Below, piece by piece: positions 1-6,409 of a stretch of 41,376 nucleotides of DNA; position 1 is the stretch's first letter, and each line of letters starts with the position of its first letter. The notes under the pieces were generated by a model. That model saw nothing but the letters and a program-made list of their open reading frames with translations, was not told where the DNA came from and searched no databases. The stretch is from the NCBI GenBank assembly GCA_964503235.1, contig CAZCZJ010000009.1, forward strand, positions 1-41,376, read 5' to 3'. The position numbers and the translations under genes were made by a program. This DNA is from W425 sp964503235 (GTDB taxonomy: Bacteria; Chloroflexota; Dehalococcoidia; Dehalococcoidales; RBG-16-60-22).

Positions 1-65
1 AATGCATTGCCTGCGGACTTTGCATCCCGGCCTGCCCGCCCCGGGCGATGGAAGTACATTTCTAA
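1..65 (+). CDS. NIL-domain ferredoxin, 3' end only (second copy)
   Basis: The window opens inside a gene whose last 20 codons encode the second 4Fe-4S motif (CxxCxxCxxxCP) and C-terminus of a ferredoxin. The protein sequence is identical to the last 20 residues of the complete NIL-ferredoxin gene ending at 2182. At DNA level the coding part differs by a single silent base (GTA versus GTG Val). The start lies outside the window. This is a duplicated copy, but whether the whole homocysteine pair is repeated upstream cannot be seen. Confidence 0.85.
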   Translation, partial: CIACGLCIPACPPRAMEVHF

Positions 66-125
66 GTTTTTAATATTGAGCAGAGTTATCAAGAAACCCC
101 ACCCCCTGACCCCCTCTCCAATCAG
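1..125 (+). repeat. Direct repeat of the ferredoxin 3' end and its downstream spacer
   Basis: Bases 1-125 match 2118-2242 at a constant offset of 2117, with only a handful of mismatches. The match covers the ferredoxin 3' end, the stop codon and about 60 bases of spacer. Both spacers then hold another shared element about 130 and 80 bases further on (see 253-290 and 2319-2355). The unit therefore looks like a recent tandem duplication spanning gene and spacer. Confidence 0.85.
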
Positions 126-168
126 AGATATCGAATTGGGTAGCAAGATAATTTGATTGGAGAGGGGG
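110..168. repeat. Long perfect inverted repeat, MITE-like
   Basis: Two perfect 15-base arms (110-124 and 154-168; CCCCCTCTCCAATCA and its complement) flank a 29-base AT-rich centre. The left arm is shared with the spacer after the second ferredoxin copy (2227-2241), but the right arm is not. This suggests either insertion or loss of one half of a palindromic repeat unit. No transposase is present. Confidence 0.7.
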
Positions 169-252
169 AGAGGATTTGAGAGGGGGCGCAGCCACCTCTC
201 GCTATGCACACCCCTTTTTTATAGGGTATGAGGAGATTTATTGAGTGATATG

Positions 253-290
253 CGAGGATGATCCGAGGGTGGCTAGGGTGGGAATAGATA
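253..290 (+). repeat. Dispersed GGGTGGGAATAGATA repeat, copy 1
   Basis: This element runs from a GAGGATGAT-like start through GGGTGGCTAGGGTGGGAA to AGATA. Related copies are at 2319-2355, 15142-15175 and, inverted, 23028-23063. A weaker partial match is at 37231-37246. All lie in non-coding spacers. Confidence 0.6.
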
Positions 291-373
291 AGTAAAGACG
301 GTGGGGTGGATTGAAGGAGCGGAGTTCTATTATAACCAGCCTAACGCCCTATTTACAAAAGGAAATCCCGGTG

Positions 374-402
374 TTGACGAATTACTTAAATTAGTGTATT
401 AT
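374..402 (+). promoter_or_regulatory. Sigma-70-type promoter of the homocysteine operon
   Basis: TTGACG (374-379), a 17-base spacer and TATTAT (397-402) form a near-consensus promoter. The predicted start near 409 gives a leader of about 140 bases before the GTG at 549. Confidence 0.75.
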
Positions 403-431
403 TAACAATTGTTGATAATAACGGTCAACAA
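399..431. promoter_or_regulatory. Palindromic operator over the -10 and start site
   Basis: A 20-base near-perfect palindrome (399-418, core AACAATTGTT at 404-413, one mismatched pair) overlaps the -10 box and predicted transcription start. Its right half TTGTTGA (409-415) recurs in inverted orientation as TCAACAA at 425-431. Two dyads sharing a half-site directly on the start site are typical of a repressor operator. The regulator is unknown. Confidence 0.6.
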
Positions 432-487
432 TAATAATTAGGCAATATAAGTAAATATAGTATCAAACCAGTTGTATGTTGAGGCTG

Positions 488-526
488 GCTCTGGTAGAAT
501 GTTATGTAATCCCCTTTTACCAGGGC
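488..526 (+). promoter_or_regulatory. Stable hairpin in the leader of the homocysteine operon
   Basis: Bases 488-499 pair with 515-526 over 12 positions (two G-U pairs) with a 15-base loop. The stem ends 7 bases before the Shine-Dalgarno GAGGAG (534-539). There is no U-run, so it is not a terminator. A role in translation control or mRNA stability is possible. It was not matched to a known riboswitch. Confidence 0.45.
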
Positions 527-548
527 TATAGATGAGGAGCATAAGCAC

Positions 549-1757
549 GTGGCTAAAACAATCGCGGAAATAAACCAGAAAATAAAAGAAGGCAAAGCAG
601 TCGTCTTTACCGCCGAGGAAATCATCGACGTAGCCAGGGAAAAAGGCATCAAAAAAGCGGCGCAGGAAGTGGACGTAGTCACCACAGGTACTTTCGGTAT
701 TATGTGCTCCTCGGCGGCTTACTTTAATATAGGTCATACTACCCCTAAAATAAAGCTGGGGGGCGGCCGGGCTTATCTCAACGACGTCCAGGCCTATACG
801 GGCGTGGCCGCCGTAGACCTGTTCCTGGGGGCCAATGCCCTACCAGATGATGACCCGCGGAACCGGATTCACCCCGGGGAATTTAACTACGGCGGGGGAC
901 ATGTCATCGAAGAGCTGGTGGCGGGTAAGGATATAAGATTGGAAGCTACCGCCTACGGAACGGACTGCTACCCGCGTAAGAAGCTGGAATCTTATATAAA
1001 TATCAAAGACCTGAATCAGGCTACCCTCTTTAATATCAGGAACGCCTACCAGAACTATAACGTGGCGGTAAACCTCTCGGAAAAGACAATTTATACGTAC
1101 ATGGGGGTATTGAAGCCCAAAATGGGTAATGCCAACTATTCGTCGGCGGGGCTGCTGTCACCGCTTTTCAACGACCCCTATTATAAAACAATAGGCATCG
1201 GTACCCGGATATTCCTGGGGGGAGGCATCGGTTATGTAGCCTGGCAGGGTACCCAGCATAATCCGCAGGCACCGCGTACGGAAAAAGGCATACCTAAAGG
1301 CGGGGCGGGTACGCTGGCGACGATAGGCGACTTAAAGCAGATGAGTCCCCGGTGGCTGGTGGGTACCAGTGTACTCGGTTACGGCTGCAGCCTGACCGTG
1401 GGTATTGGTATTCCCATACCGATTTTGTCCGAGGAAATTCTGCAGTATACGACGGTAACCGATGCCGATATCATGGCACCGGTAGTGGACTACTCCGATG
1501 CCTACCCGAACAACAAGCCCGATGTTCTGGCGCACGTAAGCTACGCAGAACTTAAGAGCGGTAAGATAAAGGTCAAGGGGAAAGACGTGCCGACGGCGTC
1601 GTTATCAAGCTATCCGAGGGCGGTAGAAATAGCCGGTATTCTTAAAGATTGGGTACAGTCGGGCAAGTTTTTACTCACCGAACCGGTAGAATTGTTGCCG
1701 GGTGTCGAGTCAAGTGTGTCTGTTAAACCTTTTAAAGAACGCCCGATTGAATATTAA
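549..1757 (+). CDS. Homocysteine biosynthesis protein (DUF39/HcyBio family)
   Basis: 402 aa, cytoplasmic, with no signal or membrane segment. The DUF39/COG1900 family makes homocysteine from aspartate semialdehyde and sulfide, as shown for its Methanosarcina homologue, bypassing O-acyl-homoserine. Conserved cysteines are visible at Cys53 (GIMCSS) and Cys140 (GTDCYP); the family is thought to use such cysteines for sulfur transfer. Glycine-rich stretches GGGRAY and GGGIGY fit the family. The start is GTG at 549, supported by GAGGAG at 534-539 and by MAKTIAEIN, a usual N-terminus. It is followed 14 bases later by its partner NIL-ferredoxin, the standard arrangement. The strong promoter and palindrome upstream suggest repression, perhaps by sulfur or methionine status (inference). 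Confidence 0.9.
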   Translation: MAKTIAEINQKIKEGKAVVFTAEEIIDVAREKGIKKAAQEVDVVTTGTFGIMCSSAAYFNIGHTTPKIKLGGGRAYLNDVQAYTGVAAVDLFLGANALPDDDPRNRIHPGEFNYGGGHVIEELVAGKDIRLEATAYGTDCYPRKKLESYINIKDLNQATLFNIRNAYQNYNVAVNLSEKTIYTYMGVLKPKMGNANYSSAGLLSPLFNDPYYKTIGIGTRIFLGGGIGYVAWQGTQHNPQAPRTEKGIPKGGAGTLATIGDLKQMSPRWLVGTSVLGYGCSLTVGIGIPIPILSEEILQYTTVTDADIMAPVVDYSDAYPNNKPDVLAHVSYAELKSGKIKVKGKDVPTASLSSYPRAVEIAGILKDWVQSGKFLLTEPVELLPGVESSVSVKPFKERPIEY

Positions 1758-1771
1758 GGGATGGAAAGATA

Positions 1772-2182
1772 ATGGTAGTTACCAAGAAAATCGTATTGCG
1801 TTTTCCCAAGCGTCTTGTCGAAAGACCGATAGTTTATCGGCTGGTCAAAGACTATGACCTCGAGTTTAATATATTGAAAGCGTCGATTACGCCGGAGCAG
1901 GAAGGCCTCCTGGTGCTGGAGCTGAAGGGCGACCAGAAAGAGTATGACAAGGGCATCAACTTCCTGGTAAAGGGCGGCGTGAAGATTGAGTCGTTAAGCC
2001 AGGACGTGACGCGAAACGAGGAGAGGTGCACCAGCTGCGGCGCCTGTATTACCGTTTGCCCGGCCGGGGCTTTCGAGCTGGAGCCGGGGACCAGGCTGGT
2101 GATATTTAATAACGAAAAATGCATTGCCTGCGGACTTTGCATCCCGGCCTGCCCGCCCCGGGCGATGGAAGTGCATTTCTAA
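1772..2182 (+). CDS. NIL domain plus 2x[4Fe-4S] ferredoxin, homocysteine pathway partner
   Basis: 136 aa. The N-terminal ~75 residues form a NIL ligand-binding domain, as in methionine importers. The C-terminus carries two 4Fe-4S motifs: Cys86/89/92/96 and Cys117/120/123/127. In methanogens this protein is encoded with the DUF39 protein and is needed for sulfide-to-homocysteine conversion, probably supplying electrons or handling sulfur. Here it lies 14 bases after that gene in the same operon. Its last 20 codons and downstream spacer are repeated at the very start of the window, so at least one more copy of this gene exists upstream. Confidence 0.88.
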   Translation: MVVTKKIVLRFPKRLVERPIVYRLVKDYDLEFNILKASITPEQEGLLVLELKGDQKEYDKGINFLVKGGVKIESLSQDVTRNEERCTSCGACITVCPAGAFELEPGTRLVIFNNEKCIACGLCIPACPPRAMEVHF

Positions 2183-2412
2183 GTTTTTAATATTGAGCAG
2201 AGTTATTAAAAAACCTCACCCCCTGACCCCCTCTCCAATCAGGAGAAGCGGGGTATAAATCCTCCTTAATCCCCCTTTACGAAAGGGGGACAAGGGTTGG
2301 GGTATTTCCCGGACGAGCCGAGGATGATACAGGGTGGCTAGGGTGGGAAAAGATAACAGCGTGGGGGATGAGGGGCTGGATTCCCGCTTTCGCGGGAATG
2401 ACAGCGATAATT
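2183..2412. repeat. Repeat-filled spacer between ferredoxin and UPF0280 genes
   Basis: The 230-base spacer is a mosaic of short repeats. First comes a direct copy of the 66-125 spacer. Then there is a perfect hairpin CCCCCTTT-acg-AAAGGGGG (2271-2289), the dispersed GGGTGGGAA element (2319-2355), and a perfect 8-bp hairpin ATTCCCGC-tttc-GCGGGAAT (2380-2399) followed by GACA. The last one is the widespread repeat that translates as WIPAFAGMT. No gene is seen. Confidence 0.7.
2319..2355 (+). repeat. Dispersed GGGTGGGAAWAGATA repeat, copy 2
   Basis: It matches copy 1 (253-290) closely: CGAGGATGAT, then AGGGTGGCTAGGGTGGGAA, then AGATAA. It sits at a similar distance behind the second copy of the ferredoxin 3' end, so it could have been duplicated together with it. 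Confidence 0.6.
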
Positions 2413-3153
2413 ATGAATGAAGATAGACACCAACCGAGGATATACCGGCACTGGATAGAGGGTAAAGACCTGGTATCTTTTCAGGTAACAGTCAAAGAGA
2501 CGGATTTATATATCCGCGCGTCATCAAACCTGCAAAGGAAAGCCCGGAAAGCGGTAGTAAAATACCGCAGGCAGCTTGAGAAATACATCGAGCAGAACCC
2601 GGTTTTTCAGGAGTCATTAGAGCCGTTGCCTTCAGACGCTAATGCGCCGCACATCGTGAAGATGATGGTAGAGGCGGGGCAAAAAGCCGGGGTGGGTCCG
2701 ATGGCAGCGGTAGCGGGAGCTATCGCCGAATGTGTAGTACAGGAACTTCTGGAGTATTCCCCCGAGGTAATCGTGGAGAATGGTGGCGACGTATTTATAA
2801 AAAGTCTAAAAAAAAGGGTGGTGGGGATTTTTGCCGGGGAGTCGCCGCTGAGCGGGAAGCTCGGGATGGAAATCGAGCCGCAAGATACGCCGCTGGGTAT
2901 CTGTACATCTTCGGGAACGGTGGGTCATTCGCTGAGTTACGGCCAGGCTGACGCCGTGGTGGCTGTCGCTGCTTCAGCAGCGCTGGCCGACGCCGCCGCT
3001 ACGGCTGTCGGGAATAGGGTCAAGAAAGTCGATGATATTGCTGCGGCGATAGAATATGGCGGCAGTATCAGCGACTTAAAGGGACTGGTAATTATCAAAG
3101 ACACTGCGGTAGGCGTCTGGGGCGGCATCAAACTCTGCCAGACATCCGCGTGA
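2413..3153 (+). CDS. UPF0280 family protein (COG2122, ApbE-like fold)
   Basis: 246 aa from ATG 2413. UPF0280/COG2122 proteins share a fold with ApbE-type FAD:protein transferases. The Methanosarcina member is linked to efficient sulfide assimilation, which matches its position beside the DUF39 and NIL-ferredoxin genes. Visible landmarks are GPMAAVAGAIAE in the middle, ENGGD, and TSSGTVGHSLSYGQAD with AAALADAAATAVGN-like glycine/alanine helices towards the C-terminus. An upstream in-frame ATG at 2368 would add 15 residues, but these are the translation of a hairpin repeat (WIPAFAGMT), so 2413 is preferred. The protein probably completes the homocysteine set; its exact reaction is not established. 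Confidence 0.82.
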   Translation: MNEDRHQPRIYRHWIEGKDLVSFQVTVKETDLYIRASSNLQRKARKAVVKYRRQLEKYIEQNPVFQESLEPLPSDANAPHIVKMMVEAGQKAGVGPMAAVAGAIAECVVQELLEYSPEVIVENGGDVFIKSLKKRVVGIFAGESPLSGKLGMEIEPQDTPLGICTSSGTVGHSLSYGQADAVVAVAASAALADAAATAVGNRVKKVDDIAAAIEYGGSISDLKGLVIIKDTAVGVWGGIKLCQTSA

Positions 3154-3170
3154 AATACCGGATATTCCAG

Positions 3171-3473
3171 CTACTTATTAACAGTGATTTCCAGCGTGTC
3201 TATAGCCGACTCGACTCCCTTGAGAGGTGCGACCATACCCAGGATTGTGCTCTTGATGATATCGTTGGGGAAATATTTCAGGGGAACGTCGCTGTTGTTG
3301 AGAGTAATCGATACCTGCCCCTCATTATCGATAGCGAGCTCAAGACTATCTATTTCTCCGGTATTACGAAGGCTGGCGACAATACCGCCGACGACGGAGT
3401 CGAGATATTTACTCACGAAGTAATCGAGATTGATAGGTACATTATTTATCGAAAGAGTCACGTTTCTTGCCAT
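3171..3473 (-). CDS. Small conserved-looking hypothetical protein
   Basis: 100 aa with no signal peptide or membrane helix. It starts at ATG 3473 with a good Shine-Dalgarno (GAGAGG on the minus strand). The sequence alternates hydrophobic residues as in beta strands (SLELAIDNEGQVSITLNN). It begins MARNVTLSINN and ends LEITVNK, so N- and C-terminal strands look alike. No family is recognised. A 148-aa reading frame on the opposite strand lacks these properties and is taken as its shadow. It is convergent with the UPF0280 gene, with 17 bases between. Confidence 0.65.
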   Translation of the reverse strand: MARNVTLSINNVPINLDYFVSKYLDSVVGGIVASLRNTGEIDSLELAIDNEGQVSITLNNSDVPLKYFPNDIIKSTILGMVAPLKGVESAIDTLEITVNK

Positions 3474-3584
3474 AGTATGAATTCCTCTCTATTAACTGAC
3501 AACGCTTATTTAATCCTTTTCCCCTACCGAAAAGAAGTATATCATAAAGTCGGTAGAGGAAAAAGAAACCCTTATCTTAATTTA

Positions 3585-4037
3585 CTACCGGCTTAGCCGG
3601 AGTAGTACCACTCCCGCGACTCCCAGAGCGATGCCGGTAACGACCATGAAAGCCCCGGCACCCATGGCTATCTGGGTAACGCCGAATCCGAGGACTGCCA
3701 GGTAGAGATAGTTTTCCAGGTTTAGCGCCTGGGCATAGGTCAGTTGCTCTAGGTTGGTGGGGTCATACTGCTTGCCGCCGAGCAGGTCGCCGTAGGTGGG
3801 GGCGATACTGTGGCGGTGCTCCCGTACCGTGTCGCCGGCAATCTCGGCCTCTTTGGCAGTGTCAATGACTTCACCCTCCGCCAGCTGCTCCGACGGGATG
3901 CCCAGGGTAATTTGTTCCTGCTGCATGGCTGTTACCAGTAAATCGTTTTTGGCAAAAGCCTGCTGGAGAAAGATACCACCGATGGCGATAGATACGATTC
4001 CCAGAACAATCACTAGAATAGAAAGACCTTTTATCAT
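3585..4037 (-). CDS. Small membrane protein of unknown function
   Basis: 150 aa from ATG 4037, which has an excellent Shine-Dalgarno (GGAGG at 4050-4046, 8-base spacing); a longer in-frame start at 4115 has none. An N-terminal helix (ILVIVLGIVSIAIGGIFL) is followed by a hydrophilic loop of about 75 residues. Two C-terminal helices (YLYLAVLGFGVTQIAMG and FMVVTGIALGVAGVVLL) complete the protein. The loop contains AEIAGDTVREHRHSIAPTYG, which could bind a ligand or metal outside the membrane. No family is recognised. It may be co-transcribed with the glutaredoxin-like pseudogene located upstream on the same strand. Confidence 0.7.
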   Translation of the reverse strand: MIKGLSILVIVLGIVSIAIGGIFLQQAFAKNDLLVTAMQQEQITLGIPSEQLAEGEVIDTAKEAEIAGDTVREHRHSIAPTYGDLLGGKQYDPTNLEQLTYAQALNLENYLYLAVLGFGVTQIAMGAGAFMVVTGIALGVAGVVLLRLSR

Positions 4038-4145
4038 TTCCAAAACCTCCCCGCAGCAATAGCTGCTAGTCCAATAATAGAAAATGATAAAAGACCTGTA
4101 TGTGATATATCTCACATACAGTATTGGAGTAAATATGCGAAGATG

Positions 4146-4395
4146 TTAGGAATTTATGTCCAGTAACTCGTTCAATTTAGACTGGTCAAAGCCGATGACT
4201 ATATCTTTATCGTCGATAATGATTACGGGGACAACCATCTGGTGAGTTTTCTCTACCATCTCTCTGGCGGCTGCGCGGTCAACGACTACATTGTGTTCCT
4301 GGAAAGTTATTTTATTCTTTGAAAGGTACTCTTTCACTTTATTGCAGTAGGGTCCAGGTGGTGGTGGAATACACGATTACATTCTTATCAGCCAT
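4146..4395 (-). pseudogene. Glutaredoxin-like (NrdH-type) gene, frameshifted at the CPYC site
   Basis: Read from ATG 4395 the gene gives MADKNVIVYSTTT, the usual thioredoxin-fold first strand, then WTLLQ and a stop. In another frame it continues as GPYC-NKVKEYLSKN and so on to DINS* at 4146, a normal 80-aa glutaredoxin-like protein with VVPVIIIDD and a C-terminal helix. One extra base lies in TGGACCC, exactly at the first catalytic cysteine codon of the expected CPYC. A GTG at 4337 could start a truncated 63-aa product, but it would lack the active site and first strand. This may be genuine inactivation or a sequencing error. The intact protein would reduce disulfides. Confidence 0.75.
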
Positions 4396-4479
4396 GATAA
4401 ACCTCTCGATAGTCCTAATTCAATGATATTATCCGAATGTAGGGCTGTCAACAACCAAAGGCATAAACCGGCTGGTTAA

Positions 4480-5520
4480 CTAGGACTGACGTTCTTCCCT
4501 GATAATAACCTCTTGCGGAAAAATCTCGTCGAACGGTTGTTTGCGTTCCGTCAGCTCCTGCTCGATAGAGAATGTTTGTGCCATATCCATGGCTTTGGCA
4601 TTGGCCCTGATACCGTATTGGAAAGGATCGTCTCCAAATATCTCCTTGATTTCGCGTAGGAACTGCTCCCCGAAGACCATAAGCGTTGGCGGCATCCGGT
4701 GGATTCTTTCTACAGCAATCCTTTTTGACTCCTCAAAAGCCTCCATCAGGCTGATAGCTACCCAGGGGTGCTGGTCAAGAATACTTTCACGGACCACGGT
4801 CGTATGGTGCGGTGGGTAAATACCGGTTTTTTTATAAAAGCGGATGGACTCCTGGCGTGGGTCCGGAAATAACGTTACAATATCTGGATTATCAGAGATA
4901 CTGACATGCTCGCGGTCGATGCCCGAAATCCGCCCCCTTCCCATTCCGAATCCAATCCCGGCGTTGGCGTCTAACTCGCCATTGAGGTACATAGTACCCA
5001 AATCCGTTTTGGCATAATTTAGTTGTACTTTAGATGGAAGAGCCATTCCCGCCTCTCGGGAGGCGCCCGTGTGACTGAAATGCTCGCCGCGTTCCTGATA
5101 CCACACCATATCCTCCGGTTTTATGCCAAACTCCATCTGGAGGATGCCGCGGGTCCAGAGTCCCAGTGACTGCTGATAATCGCCTATTCCTATCCTTTTG
5201 CCTTTCAGGTCTTCGGGGTGGCCCTGCCTGATTCCTGAGCCCAGACGAATATGGATAAACGTGTAGGAAAAATTGCGGTTGTGAAATACCGGTAACATCC
5301 GGTAAGGCCATTTTATGGAACGCATACGAAGATATGAAGACATCGACATTTCGGATATATCATAGCGCTGGAATTTGATTTGCTCGTAGAAGACCCGGGG
5401 AACGGCACCCGGCATTCCAACATATTCCAGTTCGATACCATCGGGTTTGACTTCGCCGTTGATGAGGGGTAATACCCTATCGTACGGGGTCATCGCGAAA
5501 CTCATTTTTATATCCGGCAT
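4480..5520 (-). CDS. 4,5-dihydroxyphthalate decarboxylase-like / NMT1-type substrate-binding fold protein
   Basis: 346 aa with no signal peptide or lipobox, so probably cytoplasmic. The start ATG 5520 has a strong Shine-Dalgarno (GAGGAGG). The sequence starts with a strand (IKMSFAMTPYDRVLPLINGEVKPDGIELEYV in outline) typical of periplasmic-binding-protein-like folds. It also has an EMSMSSYL segment and DLKGKRIGIGDYQQS as in NMT1/THI5-like and Pht5 families. Members are annotated as 4,5-dihydroxyphthalate decarboxylase, but most are uncharacterised. There is no ABC permease beside it, which argues against a transporter component. The reaction and substrate here are unknown. A transhydroxylase-like molybdoenzyme elsewhere in the window is the only other hint of aromatic metabolism. 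Confidence 0.7.
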   Translation of the reverse strand: MPDIKMSFAMTPYDRVLPLINGEVKPDGIELEYVGMPGAVPRVFYEQIKFQRYDISEMSMSSYLRMRSIKWPYRMLPVFHNRNFSYTFIHIRLGSGIRQGHPEDLKGKRIGIGDYQQSLGLWTRGILQMEFGIKPEDMVWYQERGEHFSHTGASREAGMALPSKVQLNYAKTDLGTMYLNGELDANAGIGFGMGRGRISGIDREHVSISDNPDIVTLFPDPRQESIRFYKKTGIYPPHHTTVVRESILDQHPWVAISLMEAFEESKRIAVERIHRMPPTLMVFGEQFLREIKEIFGDDPFQYGIRANAKAMDMAQTFSIEQELTERKQPFDEIFPQEVIIREERQS

Positions 5521-5845
5521 ATCATAAACCTCCTCAAGATGGTAGCGGTTATTTATTTCACAGAGTATTATATTCTACCTAACGCATCCATGTACAACCC
5601 CAGTTCATTATTAAATCGTGTAGATTGACAAAAGTGTCTATATGATATACTTTCGATGGATTTTATGAACCCGATAATCGATGCGACTTAAATCACTTAC
5701 AGGAGTAGTAAATACAGGTAAAATTCATTTGTATATGTCCCCGACGAAAACATTGACAGAACGGGAAATAACGTTTATTATCCGTAACGCAATACCTTTT
5801 TATGCTTAATGAGATATTGGTATTGATAGGAAGGAGAAGTGGATA
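5521..5845. other. Divergent intergenic region with promoters
   Basis: 325 bases without a gene. It holds a weaker promoter-like pair TTGACA (5625-5630) / TATACT (5646-5651) with a short 15-base spacing, and the strong promoter described at 5753-5781. Nothing else is recognised. Confidence 0.5.
5753..5781 (+). promoter_or_regulatory. Strong promoter of the iron/oxygen-defence block
   Basis: TTGACA (5753-5758), exactly 17 bases, then TATTAT (5776-5781). The predicted start near 5788 leaves a leader of about 58 bases. A 25-base imperfect palindrome (5761-5785; outer arms ACGG/CCGT, inner arms AATAA/TTATT) covers the spacer and -10, where a repressor would block polymerase. The AT-rich dyad resembles Fur/PerR-type sites in style only. 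Confidence 0.7.
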
Positions 5846-6376
5846 ATGACCAAGGAGCAGGATAAATCTGTGGCAGCGCTTGAGAAAGCTATCCAGATGG
5901 AGATTGACGGTAAAGAGTACTATCTTAAAGCCAGTGAGAACACGGGTAATGAACTGGGGAAGAAACTTCTGCAGTCGCTGGCAGCCGAGGAAGACATACA
6001 TCGTAAGGTCTTCGAGGATATTTTCGAGAGCATCAGAAACAAACAGGGCTGGCCTCGAAAAGAGTTCCACGTCGACGGCGGACGGGCTTTAAGAACGGTA
6101 TTCGCCAACGCAATCGAAAATATGGACCGTGAGGTTAAGTCGATGCCGGAGGAACTCGATGCCGTACAGACAGCGATGGTCATGGAAAACAAGACCTATG
6201 ATTTCTATAAGGAACGGGGTAATAAAGCTACATATGATGCGGAGAAGCTGTTTTATGAGGCTTTAGCCGAGCAGGAAGAAGAGCATCATCGTATCCTCCT
6301 TGATTATTACGAATTTCTGAAAAATCCCTCAGCCTGGTTTGTCGAGAAGGAGCACCATTCGCTGGACGGAGGTTAG
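5846..6376 (+). CDS. Ferritin-like (rubrerythrin-type) diiron protein
   Basis: 176 aa. Two helix pairs form a four-helix ferritin-like bundle. Helix 1 has MEIDGKEYYLKA, helix 2 EEDIHRKVF (ExxH), helix 3 MENKTYDFYKE and helix 4 EEEHHRILL. These supply the usual E...ExxH...E...ExxH diiron ligands. There is no C-terminal rubredoxin domain, so electrons would have to come from the separate rubredoxin further down. The likely role is peroxide reduction or iron handling in the cytoplasm. AAGGAG precedes the ATG at a normal distance. It is the first gene after the strong promoter and lies 33 bases before sufC, so a common transcript is likely. Confidence 0.85.
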   Translation: MTKEQDKSVAALEKAIQMEIDGKEYYLKASENTGNELGKKLLQSLAAEEDIHRKVFEDIFESIRNKQGWPRKEFHVDGGRALRTVFANAIENMDREVKSMPEELDAVQTAMVMENKTYDFYKERGNKATYDAEKLFYEALAEQEEEHHRILLDYYEFLKNPSAWFVEKEHHSLDGG

Positions 6377-6409
6377 AATAAAAAACAACATGGCCCGGAG
6401 GTATAGAAT

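Noticed and set aside
3150..3596. Plus-strand 148-aa frame overlapping the small minus-strand gene at 3171-3473
   Set aside because: No Shine-Dalgarno and no regular structure. The minus-strand frame has a good ribosome site and protein-like hydrophobic pattern.
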